Shown here one piece after another: positions 1 through 11,300 of a stretch of 64,000 nucleotides of DNA (position 1 is the first letter of the stretch; each line of letters begins with the position of its first letter). The DNA is taken from the NCBI GenBank assembly GCA_021234155.1, contig JAJEKV010000129.1:1095963-1159962 (forward strand). The letters are read 5' to 3'. A program made the translations under genes and the position numbers. This DNA comes from Isoetes taiwanensis (Eukaryota > Streptophyta > Lycopodiopsida > Isoetales > Isoetaceae). The notes under the pieces were generated by a model that saw nothing but the letters and a program-made list of their open reading frames with translations, searched no databases and was not told the origin of the DNA.

Positions 1-434
1 TGTCCATTCTATAAATATACATTCAGACCAAGCCAATTTAACCACAAAACTCTCCTTAGTGCCAACTCATATGAAGTTTCAAACTATTACATTGAGTTCA
101 TGTACTTTGACCTGTGGAACTAGCAATAATGAAGCCATATAGACATGGTTACTGCTGAGCATTGACTTGACGAGTATGACATGAGTAAGAGACAATTTTG
201 CGGTAGACTACCAAAACAAGCGTTTTTGCAAACCCTTAATGATTTCTTTCCACATGCAAGTCTAGCGCTAACATGAATACCAACTAGAATCCCAAGCAAC
301 TTGGAGGTTCGTCCATGAGCAAAAGACTTTCATGAACAATCATGAACACATGCCGGAATTGAAGCATCCAACATCCATAGAGTCATACACTTCTGCCACA
401 CCACAAATATAACAGAAGCCAGTGAAAATGTATC
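1..434. other. No recognisable feature
   Basis: This AT-rich stretch holds only short ORFs that look like noise. It may contain the unrecognised 3' end of the minus-strand LINE that follows, but I see no poly(T) run or zinc-knuckle motif to support that. Confidence 0.4.
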
Positions 435-870
435 TAACAGCAATTTCTAGATTCTCAGAATTAGCGGTAGAAAGAAAAACATGTCGTCTGTATATTGATT
501 TTCACGTCCTGTTTACCATCTACCAAAGTGAGACTTTGGAGGATCCCCTCCATTGTTGCAATAGTAAATAACTGTGATAAGACCTCTGCAACAACTGTGA
601 AAAGTAGCGGTGCGAAAGGGCATCCTTGGCGAATAACACGAACAAGTGAGAATACATCTGTTGGCTCGCCATGGAACAACATAGTAGCCCAAGTAAGGAC
701 ATGCAACTTCATAATATTTGATGTAAATTATTGTTCGAATCCCAGTTTGAGCACGCATAGCTACATAAATTTCCAACTAACACTGTCATAAACTTTCACA
801 AAATCAAGCATAAGATGCACGACATGAAGGCCTTCCCGATATGCTGATATGGTTTGGGACCCATGGGAGA
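435..870 (-). mobile_element. LINE reverse-transcriptase fragment (palm/fingers part)
   Basis: Read on the minus strand, broken frames give LMLDFVKVYDSVSWKFM and then RQGCPFAPLLF. These are the FxKAYDSVxW block (first catalytic Asp region) and the GVRQGCPLxPLLF block of plant L1-type LINE reverse transcriptases. Several stops and frame changes show it is dead. It matches the part of the RT that should come directly after the fragment at 6282-6990, so the two look like one LINE split by about 5.4 kb of later DNA. The FADD catalytic block is not seen here. Confidence 0.75.
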
Positions 871-981
871 CTACTTAAGAAGATCTTGGGGAGGCGACAC
901 CTATTTGTCACATATAGAGGGTCAAACCTCAATATCTAGACACTTTTGCCCATTTGATTGGGGCACGATAATTAAAGCATC

Positions 982-1191
982 TCGAGGAAGGGGAGGAATT
1001 GACATGGTCTGTGGGGTATGGGATAAAGCCTAGAAAGGTTGGGGCCCATTGGATAAAAATTTTCTTGAAGGATCTGCCCTTTTGGTGTGTTGGTTATCAC
1101 TAGAGGTACTAGTATGTAATATTTGGTGTGAGAGCCAAGGTTCAATTCCCTGTGGCAACATTGGTGTGTTCCACATCTCGAGGAAGAATGT
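982..1191 (+). mobile_element. TRIM-like miniature LTR element, copy A (LTR + internal)
   Basis: The order is: purine-rich tract (GAGGAAGGGGAGGAAT, ending 999), LTR-like segment 1000-1121 starting TGACATGGTC and ending TGTAATA, two bases, then a primer-binding-site-like TGGTGTGAGAGCCAAGG at 1124-1140. Other copies read TGGTATCAGAGCCAAGG, the complement of the 3' end of plant initiator tRNA-Met. About 50 bases of internal sequence follow. There is no coding capacity. Related copies lie at 5526-6281 and 24903-25372 on the other strand. A terminal-repeat retrotransposon in miniature explains this order best. Confidence 0.65.
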
Positions 1192-2118
1192 AATTCTCGA
1201 AACCATTGCTACCTTTTAGTTAGTTAGACGCCCTTGGTAGTTAGGTTTTCCTCGCATATATACTCCATTTCTTCCCTTTTCTTCTTCATCAGCTCATCTT
1301 CGTGTTTCTCCACTTGTCGGTTCTTTCTTCAAGCTACTTTCCTTTGGTCGACATAGTTTCTTCTTCGTTCTGCTTTACGTTAGAATTCGTGCATCCAAAA
1401 AATTCGTCCATTTCACGAAACCCTTGTCTTCGCATTTCCTTTTGATCTGCTGCTTCTGCTCTACCTTTCAGTTTGTTGCCTGGAGGTTTCTGGTCTGGAG
1501 GTTTCGGCCATGTGTTTCGGTTGGGGCTTTTTCTCTGGCTAACTGTGGCAGTGAAGCAAATCGAACATAAGAAGCCCGCTATCTTTCTTTATCCTTTTCC
1601 AGTTGTTCGCTCTCTGTTCCAATCCGCAGGGTTTCTTTGTTGACCGTTTGTCATCTGAGACAATTGCAAAGGGTTATTTTTGTTTAACGTTGTGTTGGAT
1701 GCCTGGGATAAGACCAAATCCACAGGGCTTTTGTTCCCATTGCCAGTTAAGCAGATTCCACAGGGTTATTTTGTTTGCGGATTTGTTGGCTGCATAATCA
1801 GAGCGACATCAGGAGGCATATCTGTAACCTCATCAGACATAGCATGTTGTTCTATTCCCATGTACGCTGCTAGAATACTGAAGGCTGGAAACCTGCGATA
1901 GAAGTATATGCATATCCATGTGGATAAGTGCAGGATAACTTTCCAGGAATGATGTGTATCAGTTTTAAGATCAACCTGGTTCTTCGTGTATTTAAAAGGG
2001 AAATTGGCTCTTTTATTGGATAACAGTATGCAACTTTACAGCGACTCAGATAAATTCTTGTTTCTAAGCATCTTGAAAGCATGCAGGATCCTTTGCACCT
2101 TAGAGTGAGGCAGATTCA
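1192..2118 (+). promoter_or_regulatory. Possible promoter and leader ahead of the PPR pseudogene
   Basis: A CT-rich stretch (about 1255-1340) follows a TATA-like CATATATACTCC near 1253, which is the look of a plant core promoter and 5' leader. From 1610 to 1790 there are three or four degenerate copies of a CACAGGGTTATTTTGTTTG-like phrase about 50 bp apart. This is a compositional argument only; no start codon or reading frame is convincing here. Confidence 0.25.
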
Positions 2119-2680
2119 TTCATGAGCGGATCTTTGGGATATATTGAATTGAATGTTGTTGTCACCATTGCTTTAATTGGCATGCTTTTCAACTGCATTT
2201 GTCTAGCTGATGCTCGCTATGTCTTTCATGGAATATCACACCCAAGCTTAATCTTACGGAATGCAGGGATCTCAGGATACACAGATATGCACAACAGCAG
2301 GAAGGTTACTCTCACGAAGGTCACTCTGCTTGCAGTTCTTTGATAACATGCAACGGGAGGGCATAATGCCAGACCAAGTCAACATTGTCCTTGGGAATAA
2401 ACTTTGATAGATATTCCAAGTGTGCAAGCGTAGAGGATGCAGCGAGGGCCTTTTGGATAGAGATGACGTGTTATGGATTCAGAGATTTCAGCACATACAT
2501 GACACGAGCACTTTATGTGCCTTCACAAATGACAGATGCTTTTATTAATAGGTCTTTGGTAGTGGAGACCAATTTTTGGAACTATATTTTAGAATACCCT
2601 CATTGATTGCATGCCAAGTGCAGTAGTCTGGAAGAAGCAAGAAGGGTCCTGGTCCGCTTCAGTTGCACCAGAGTATTCAA
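2119..2680 (+). pseudogene. Decayed PPR (pentatricopeptide repeat) gene
   Basis: Frames at 2122-2343, 2385-2606 and 2607-2680 carry PPR-like text: ALIGMLFNCICLADARYVF, then a piece resembling NAMISGYTQHG, then QREGIMPDQVNIV, then SKCASVEDAARAFWIEM, then HAKCSSLEEARRVL. These match the helix pairs of PLS-class plant PPR proteins (MYxKCGxLEDARxVF; NAMISGY; MxxEGxxPDxVT). Such proteins bind organellar RNA for editing and processing. Stops and frame changes interrupt it every 60-75 codons, so it is not functional. It lies inside the DNA separating two halves of a LINE. The identity is fairly secure; how it came to lie here is unknown. Confidence 0.7.
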
Positions 2681-3504
2681 CAGTGTGCAAATTCTATTAC
2701 CTCAAAGTTACTGCTGTGTATTCTCAGATTTTCATCTGATCAAGTCCACCTGGATCAAGTCTTTCTGCCTGAGGTGTCTCGTTACATTGCATTATTTGTG
2801 TTCATACCTCGTCCAAGTTTTGATTCTCAAGTTGGAAACCAGTCATTAGTCATTTGTATGGACATGCTTGGAGTTTGTGGTGCATCAAGTTGAGAACTGG
2901 TCGTTGGCTGAATTGGCTGAGTTGTTTCAAGAATGATGGTGAATCAAATCTGTGGTCTATCAAGCATAACCTTTTTATCTGAAGTACTGGTATAGAGATT
3001 TGATGACCATTCCAGATAAGCATTCTTACTTGCCCCCTTTTCTTTCCAGCGTAATAAGTGTTGTGATTACTTTGATAGCTGCATTTTCTTAACATAACTT
3101 TGCCTCGGCCATAGCTTCTTAAGATATATCTCTTCTCTGGTTATTTGCTAGCATATCTTGCTATGAGGTATCCTCCAATTTTCTCTACTTTATGTGTTTT
3201 GACAAATTATTTTTGCCACTTGGTAATTTTGGAAGGCCTCCTAATATTGATAATTCCTTTTATGATGACATGGCTGTGGACTTCTCTTTGAGGAGGAGAT
3301 GGAACCGTTGATGGAGCCTTTGGTATTTAGAGGATAGATAGCAAGAGATTCCGCCATATGTGCCAATAATTTCATTCTTGACCCTATGTTTAGCTTCCAA
3401 AAATTTTCATTTGTATCAACCTATTTTAAATATATTATTTGGATAGCGTGCAAGATTTTGTCAAACATAGAGCTCTATATTAGAACTGACTAGGCCTTCT
3501 TACC
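2681..3504. other. No recognisable feature
   Basis: AT-rich sequence with short ORFs only. It could include the decayed 3' part of the PPR gene, but no repeat motif is legible after about 2680. Confidence 0.35.
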
Positions 3505-5240
3505 GTAATTCACAGGAGCCTCTTCCTTTTCTGATAGATACCTACAATAATGTGTATTGAACATGTTGATGTAATGGAGATTTGTTTGAGAATAGAATGA
3601 TGGTGCAAGACGGTAATAGGAATTACAACCTTAGGTGAGTTTATCCGTTGTTTCTCTTGCTTGATTCCTTTCACAAATCTACAAAATCTTGAAGTCGGAT
3701 AAATTACCATATTTGAGCAGAGAGACTGCTTCTGCCAGGTGGAGTCTCTTGTATCTTTTGGTCATTTCAGTATTGTTTACAAATGTTTTTCACAACTGTA
3801 CTTCTATATTGATACCCTTTTGGATACCCTTGCTTTGTTTCGACGAGATTACTCTTGCCCGTGATTTATATACCCATACATTTACCATCTTGCTGTATGT
3901 ACAGGACCTGGGCATTTTGTGGATGTAATAAGCATTCTAGTTATGCTTTCATATAGTCGATAAATAATTTTTGTCCCCAAGTTGCTCCTTCTCAGTATTT
4001 ACTAAATAAGTTCCACATTACCCCTTCCTCGCATTTGCCTTGGAATTTGTGATGTTGAATGGATGAACTTCTCTTGCTATTTGTAGGCGTTTTCTGTTCA
4101 GTTATTTTGGGATGCATTTGGAATGTCGTGGATGGTGACGATGAGTTATTTGAGTTGGAAGAGATTTTGTACCTATGATGCCATTGGGCTTGATGAGATG
4201 TTGAGGTGTTATTGCTTGTTTGGTCTTTGCTGCTTAAAAGCCTAATCAATATTGTGTTGTTGTGTTACCGAGTATAGTGGCTATTGTAGATGTTTTGATA
4301 GAATTTCTCATGTTAAATTCCCAAGGCAGATGGTCATGGGCATTCTAATTAGCCAGAAATGATGCATTTTCTTTTCCAAACAATAGTTTCTTCCTATGAA
4401 CAGTTATTCTTGCTCCTTGGGTCTGGGGCTTTTTACCTTGTTTCACAGGAGTCTCTTCCTCCTCTAATAGATACCTACAATACTGTGTATTGAACATGTT
4501 GATGTAATGGGGTTTTGTTTGAGAATAGAATGATGGTGCAAGATGGTCCTAGAAATTACAACCTTAGGTGTTTATCCTTTATTTCCCTTGCTTGATTCTT
4601 TTCACAAATCTAGAAAATCTTGAAGTCGGACAAATTTACCATGTTTGAGCACAGATTGCTTCTGCCAGGTGGAGTCTCTTGTATCCTTTGGTCATTTCAG
4701 TATTGTTTACTAGTGTTTTTCACAACTGTAGTTCTATATTGATCCCCGTTTGGATACCCTTGCTTTCTTTTGACGAGATTGCTTTTGCCCGTGATTTATA
4801 CCTATACATTTACTATCTTGTTGTATGCATAGGGATCCACATCACCCCTTCCTCGCCTTTGCCTTGCAATTTGTGATGTTGAATGGATGAACTTCTCTTG
4901 CTATTTGTAGGCATTTTTTTGTTCAGATATTTGGGAATGCTTTTGGAATGTCGTGGATGATGATGATGAGTTATTTGAGTTGAGGAGATTTTTGTACCTA
5001 TGATACCATTGGGCTTGATGAGATGTTGAGGTGTTATTGCTTGTTTGGTTTTTGCTACAAAAAAAGCCTAACCGATATTGTGTTGATGTGTTACCAAGTA
5101 TAGTGGCTATTGTAGATGTTTTGATAGAATTTCTCATGTTGAGTTTCCCAAAGCAAATGGTCATGGGCATTCTAAGTAGCCAGAAATGATGCACTTTCTT
5201 TTCCAAACAATAGTTTCTTCCTATGAACATTTGTTCTTGC
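3505..5240. repeat. Tandem duplication of a ~0.9-kb segment
   Basis: Two direct copies lie side by side: about 3505-4437 and 4438-5240. Matching landmarks include the phrase around TAGATACCTACAATA (3535 and 4467), ATGTTGATGTAATGG (3562 and 4496), GAATAGAATGATGGTGCAAG (3590 and 4523), GGTGGAGTCTCTTGTATC (3738 and 4670) and TTGATGAGATGTTGAGG (4190 and 5015). The second copy has a deletion around 3900-4010 of the first. No known protein is legible in either copy. Confidence 0.8.
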
Positions 5241-5338
5241 TCCTTGGGTCATGGCCATTCTAAGTAGCCAGAAATGATGCACTTTCTTTTCCAAACAATA
5301 GTTTCTTCCTATGAACAATTGTTCTTGCTCCTTGGGTT
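5157..5338. repeat. Local ~89-bp tandem duplication
   Basis: The segment beginning GGTCATGGGCATTCTAAGTA at about 5158 is repeated almost exactly from about 5247 and runs through the same TTCCAAACAATAGTTTCTTC phrase. It is nested at the end of the larger tandem duplication, so the block has duplicated at two scales. Confidence 0.8.
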
Positions 5339-5525
5339 TGAGGCCTATTGATATGAGACCCCTCGCACATCTTACTGCCCTTTATTTCGGGATGACATAC
5401 TTGCTGCCTCTGATATTGTACATTGTGTTGTTTTAGTGGAGACACCCAGATGGGGCTTTCTTTTAGTTTTCTCCTTTGCTTGCTGGTTTTGAGAATTGAA
5501 TTTATCTTCGTATCACGATAAGAAG

Positions 5526-6281
5526 ATAAAGAGGAATTGATATGGTCTATGGGATAAAGACTAGAAAGGTTGGAGCCCATTGAGGTTTAGGGATAATCAA
5601 GCTCAAAAGAATGAATCCTTCAAATAAATCTTTATCCAATGGGCCCCAACCTTTCCTAGCTTTATCCCATAGACCATATCAATTCCGGCCCTTTCCTAGC
5701 TTTATCCCATAGACCATATCAATTCCTCCCCTTCCTCGAGATGCTTGCATGTGAAATACACCAATTTTGCCATGGGAAATTGAAAACCTTGGCTTTGATA
5801 CCAAATGTTATATACTAGCACCTCTAGTGATAATCAACACACTAAAAGGGTGGATCCTTCAAAGAAATCTTTATCCAATGGGTCCCAACCTTAAAAGGCT
5901 TTATCCCATCCCCATAGACCATATTAACTCCTCCCCTTCCTCGAGAGCACCAATTTTGCCACAGGGAATTGAACCTTAGCTTTAATACCAAATGTTACAT
6001 ACTAGCACCTCTAGTGATAACCAACACACCAAAAAGAATGATCCTTCAAGAAAATCTTTATCCAATGGGTCCCAACCTTTTCAGGCTTTATCTCATACCC
6101 CATAGACCATGTCAATTCCCCCCCTTCCTCGAGATGCATATCCCATAGACCATATCAATTCCTCCTCTTCCTCGAGATGCTTGCCCTCAAGCATGTAGAA
6201 CACATCAATGTTGTCAGGGGGAATTGAACCTTGGCTCTGATACCAAAGGTTGAATCCTAGCACCGCTAGTGATAACCAATG
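5526..6281 (-). mobile_element. TRIM-like LTR/internal chain, copy B, with inverted head
   Basis: On the minus strand three LTR-like segments of about 120 bp (5807-5926, 5993-6113 and a partial one from 6248) alternate with short internal segments. Each internal segment holds a primer site (complement of GGCTCTGATACCA; best copy 6231-6244) and a purine tract (complement of TCCCCTTCCTC). A partial LTR start lies at 6140-6165. At 5530-5583 the LTR head also appears on the plus strand, facing copies at 5630-5690, which forms a hairpin. The primer-site-plus-polypurine grammar repeats as LTR-internal-LTR-internal. There is no coding capacity. Confidence 0.65.
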
Positions 6282-6990
6282 ACTATATCATATGCCCAAT
6301 AGATTCTCTCATACAATAGCTAGATTATTGAAAATGCATGTTCAAAGAAATCTTGAATGAGTTGTAGAAATAGAATTATCAAAAATGTTCTTTACTCGCT
6401 TCAAAGAAGCCTTGGCAAAGATCTTATACACTGAGGATAACAAAGTGGTTGGTCGCCAATTTGAAACAACCTGGGGATCTTTACCCTTGGGAATAAGTGA
6501 GATGACACATGTATTCAGAATTTTATTCAAGTGGTATGACGGAAGTCATAACAAGCATTAAACACATCTAGCTTCAACCATTCCCAATATTCCCAAAAGA
6601 ACTCAATTGATATAGCATCCAACACCATTTTTAGTGCAAAAACTGTCGAACATAGATCAATAGTAATTATAACATCCTTTATTGATAGGCGTTGCTCCTC
6701 AAAAACGATGGAAAAATCCTAGACAACACAGCGTCTCACATTTCCACATGAAAGGGCAAATGTCTCTCAATAAAAAGTGTTTGAAAGTGATTTGTAGATG
6801 TTGCTTGATTTCTGCTGACTCCAGAAGCACTGAACCATCATCCAGGTGCAATAAAGACATGGCTGACATCTTGCAACACCACTTAGCTAGATGAAAGAAT
6901 AAGTCTGTACAATGGTCTCCATCACGAGATCACTACAGACCTGCTTTAAGCTTTGCCTACTAGTCTTCCAAAGCTTGAATCTATATCAGA
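6282..6990 (-). mobile_element. LINE fragment: region upstream of RT plus RT fingers
   Basis: Minus-strand text in several frames runs: DGDHCTDLFFHLAKW (the GDxNTxFFH block), LHLDDGSVLLESAEIKQHL (the LxDGSxxxxxxEIxxHF block), VLDAISIEFFWEYW (the PDGLPIEFFKxFW block), INTCVISLIPKG-like text, SNWRPTTLLSSVYKIFAKA (the NWRPITLLNxxYKIxAKAL block) and CIFNNLAIV (the GRxIxDNxxxV block). This order is that of plant L1 LINE ORF2. Multiple stops show decay. It ends where the TRIM chain begins and its continuation is the fragment at 435-870. Confidence 0.8.
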
Positions 6991-7953
6991 ATATGCCGAT
7001 TATGAACCCCTATAAGGATTCCTTGTTGGCAAAGAAAGAAGATCCTGATACAGAGTTTCCAATAAAGCACAATTTGCTGCAGATTCTTGGTCCCACTATT
7101 TGGCAAAACTTTTTGCTGCTGCAAGTGCATCCACTATGTCCCATTCCTCGATGTCGACAATTCTACAAAACCAATACGTGCTTGGAGGTTAATTTCATTA
7201 AAAACCATATGTGGCTAATCCAATTGGTTCTTTTGTAAGGTTTGTTAGAGTGGTATTTTGACATGGTAAATGAATAAAGTGGTATTACATGTTGCTAAAT
7301 AGATGTGGTATATTACAGTGCTTTAAGGGTATGGTTTGTCCATCTGGTAATATTGTTCAATGTGGTGGTAAACTAGCATGGATTAATGTCATGGTAAAAG
7401 CACATGGTTCGCAATACGTTACATGCAAATTACTATTAGTGTTATCAATTTTAGATGTATTATTAATGTAAATCAATAATGATAACCAGTAACTATTTTT
7501 CATTTGAAGCATTCCAAGTTTAGTACAAAAACTATTGGCTGTGGACACTGGTTGTGCCACTGTGCATTATTCAATAACAACAAAAGTATGGAGCAAGGGG
7601 ATTTGAACCCAGACATTTCCAAAACTCATATAGACATTTCCAAAACTCATATATTCAACAACGTACAAGACAAATTTAGATCAAATGGCAAACATGTAGC
7701 TCAGAAAGAAAGATTGGCCTTGCCTTTTTATTTATATACATATCAGTCACATTAATACACCTTAAACTGAAAGTAATCACCTTGTATTACATCAGACACA
7801 TTAATACAGCTTAAACTGAAGACCTCTAGATGCATCTCGTGATGCAACAAAGCCCAGAAATAATATCTACCTTCTAAATCCTGATATGCATGTCCAGCAA
7901 TAGGAGCCATCTAAAAATATCAAGACAGATAGCTTGGTTTACCAGATCAATTG
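6991..7953. other. No clear gene; short repeat and possible SINE trace
   Basis: At 7600-7620 a GGGGATTTGAACCC phrase (complement GGGTTCAAATCCCC) resembles a pol III B box. The neighbourhood 7567-7625 is similar to 18405-18455, suggesting a small dispersed repeat. At 7616-7655 an 18-bp phrase (CATTTCCAAAACTCATAT) is duplicated. I see no coding region. Confidence 0.3.
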
Positions 7954-8199
7954 TGTTGTAACAGAAAAGACACGTACAGTGTCAGCATGAATCTCGGGCG
8001 GTTCTCAACGAACTCAACAGGGAATCATGCAGATCTAATCATGTTTAGATACAGGAGACCACTATTTATAGTGGTAGCATAGATGTTGTTTCATGCATTC
8101 GTAGCATCAGTTCTTGCTCTTCGTTTCTTGTTTTAGCGCCTGCCTTTCCGGCTGGTTCTTGTTGTAATCTCCTCTTGGATCAATAGAATCACTTCAACA
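7954..8199 (+). repeat. Copia 5' LTR
   Basis: This 246-bp LTR has canonical TG...CA ends. A TATA-like CTATTTATAG lies at 8071-8080, about the usual position for the U3 promoter. Base by base it appears identical to 12348-12593. Confidence 0.95.
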
Positions 8200-8212
8200 G
8201 GTTATGGGCCCA
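8200..8212 (+). promoter_or_regulatory. Primer-binding site for an initiator tRNA-Met half molecule
   Basis: GGTTATGGGCCCA directly abuts the LTR. It is complementary to the anticodon stem-loop of initiator tRNA-Met (UGGGCCCAUAACC), not to its 3' CCA end. Drosophila copia and yeast Ty5 are known to prime from such an internal cut of this tRNA. The TRIM elements in the same window use the usual 3'-end site instead. Confidence 0.8.
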
Positions 8213-8329
8213 CTAATCCTTGAGCCAGAAATTAAGTCCTATCTCTCATTGCTCATCGCCCTTTGTTCATTCCGTGCATTTTTTTAAAAAAAAAAAAAAT
8301 GGATTCCGCTCTCTCCTTTTCATCGGTGA

Positions 8330-11300
8330 ATGGCGTCTCCTTCCCGATTTGGGGAAAGATTATCAAATGTGGAGGTGGCGCCTCCAAATGATCTTGGAGG
8401 ACAAGAAATTATGGGAAGTTGTCTCGCCCTTTCACTTTCGGCCCATTGTCTCGATGAAACCGGCAACATTGAGATTGTCTTGGATGATAATCTTTTCGAT
8501 CCGAATGAGAAAGACCCGCAAGGCTCGGTTGTTGATATGTACTAGCCTCCATGATACCCCCGCTTTGGTGAAGGGTGCTCGATCTGCCTATGCCATGCTC
8601 GATTCTTGATAATCATTATCGTCAAAAACGGTGGCAAACCGTCTTGCTTTGAGGAAAGCATTGTATAATCTCCATCTTTCTGAAGGAAATGATGTCATGG
8701 ATCACATCTGCCATATGAAGACTATGCTGGATGATCTTGATGCCACTGGAGTGGCTATCACCAATGATGAAAAAGTCTGTCTTCTTCTCAACAGTCTCCC
8801 ATCTGCATACGAAGGTCTAATCATCAATCTTGAAGGACGTCTCTCTGACTACACCTTTGAGGCCGCCATAGATCGTGTCAAATCGAAGCACTCCGTCAAG
8901 GACATCTCAAATCTCCCACTGATTCTGTGATGATGGCAGCCTCCAAAACTCCTTCAAGACGTCCCAAATTGGATCGTAGCACTGTTACTTGTTACAGATG
9001 CCAGAAAATTGGGCATTTTGCCCGTGAATGTACTGCCAACACTCCAAATCCAGTGCAGTCCAAACGTCCCAATCCTATCATAGAGCAAGGCAATTTAGCC
9101 CAGGAATCTACAGACTGTCCAGTCTTTGAAGAACTTCCACCTCTCCTGCCCACTCCATCTGCCCCCTCTGAGTTCCTCTTTACCACTCTTGATAGCCTTT
9201 CTTCGACACCATTGATCACGCTTTGGTATCTTGATTGGAGCCACGTGTCACATGACCCCTTTCAAACACATTTTTTCAGTCCTATCATCCTCTTTCTTCT
9301 CACGGATCGGTTAAGCATGGGAGATAACAACCCTCAATGGGGAGTTGCACTTTCGACAACGTTTCCATCAAATTACCATGTGGCGGCACCAAATTCTTGA
9401 AGAATGTACTCCACGTTCTCGTGCGCATAAACGGTTAGTCTCTGTCGGTCAAATTACGCCTGCTGGTTTCCAAGTTTCCTTCGGACTAATTGTTGCCGAT
9501 TTCAGACTCTCATGGGCATGTCGTCCACCGGATCACGTCTTGGCAATGTATAAGCTTAACCTCTCTCTTTCGAAGTTGCATGCCTTGCCTCTACAATTGC
9601 ATCCTCTCCTTTTCTCGGCATGCACGTCTTGGCCATCCATCTTCTTCGCGTTTTCAACTCCTCACATCCGGAGGCCTTCTCCCACCTGTTTCACCACCCA
9701 AACAAGCCCGCTCGCTTTTTGCGGGGAAGCTTACCGCACCACTTTCTCCTCGCCGATTCCCGTGCCTCTCATCCACTAGCCTTGGTCCACGGTGACTTGT
9801 GTGGCCCGTTTTTCGAGCCTAGTGCCGGTGGTTGCCGCTACATGCTTTTGTTTTTAGATGACCATACACGCAAGCTCTTTCCATATCTCATTGTTCGCAA
9901 AAAGTGACACATTTTCTCAATTCATGGTTTTTCACAAATTTGCGTAAAGAGCCGGTGGTCACAAGCTTATCACTCTTCGCACTGACCGTGGAGGCGAGTT
10001 TATTTCAAAAATGTTTCAGCAATACTGCGCAGATCATGGCATTCAACACCAATTCTCAGTTACTAATTCACGAGCAAAATGGGGCGTTGAGCGAGCAAAC
10101 CGCACTATTTTAGAGATGGTGCGCACACTTCTCCTCAACATGAATGTTTCCCATTCGTTTTGGGGAGGCCATTTTTCTGCTGTTTATCTCCCCGAACCAT
10201 ACTCCTCCCGAAGCATTGCCCATCGATTCACGAAGAGCTATGGTCTTCCCAGTCAATCTCATTGAAACATCTCCGTGTGTTTGGATGCCAAGCACATGTT
10301 TTACTTCCCCAACGTCCCACTAAGCTGTCTGCAAAATCCATTCCCTGCATGTTCCTTGGATATGATAAGAATAGCAAAGCCTACCGACTCTATGATCTCC
10401 AATCTCACAAGCTAATCATAAGCTGCCATGTAAGTTTTTCTGAAGATACTCCACGCCATCATACTCCTTTACCTTGATTTCCTTCTTGTTGATTATCCTC
10501 TTGAGCCTTCACCCTCAGGTGCCTACTCCTCTCATTTCATCTCCGGCTGCCACTCCACTCCCATCTTCTGACCCATCCGCAGCTTTGCCTCCTGAGCCCA
10601 CAGATCCCTCTCCGGAGGCACGATCTCTCTCAGGCTGTGCCTCCCCCTTCACTTCCATCAACAGAACCCACCTCTCCACCTCCTTCATCACGACCCATTC
10701 GCCACAAAAAACCTCCTGTTTGGGCATCCGATTACACTTTTGTTTCCCGGATCCTTCCCGAACCTCTCTCATATTACGAAGCCATAAATGGACCTTTCAA
10801 AGGGATTGGGAAGCAGCCATGCATGAAGAGATCGATTCAATACATGCGGCCCGACACTTGGTCTTTGGTCTCCCGTCCGCGCAAAAGCCCGGTGATGGTG
10901 ACCAGCAAATGGGTATTTAAGTTGAAGTACCATCAAATGGCTCCATTGCTCGCTTCAAAGCTTCGTCTTGTCGCCGCGGTTTCAATCAAATTGAAGGCCT
11001 CGATTTTGAGGAAACATATGCACTGTGGCAAAAATGGTCTCCATTAGAACCATCCTATCTTATGCCTCGTCCGACGAATGTATATCCATCAAATGGGCGT
11101 ACACAATGCTTTTCTCAACGGTGATCTTCAAGAGGAGGTATATCTTGAACAGCCCCAAGGTTTTATTTCTTCTGATCCAACACAGGTATGTCGTTTGCAC
11201 AAAGCACTCTATGGTTTACGGCAAGCTTCAAGATCTTGGTATACCAGGCTTGATCAGACCCTCCTCCAACTCAATTTCCAGCGTAGTGAGGCTGATCCCG

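Noticed and set aside
6229-6245. tRNA-Met gene fragment suggested by GGCTCTGATACCA
   Set aside because: Only the 3'-terminal tRNA bases match and they sit between LTR-like repeats, so a retroelement primer site is the better reading.
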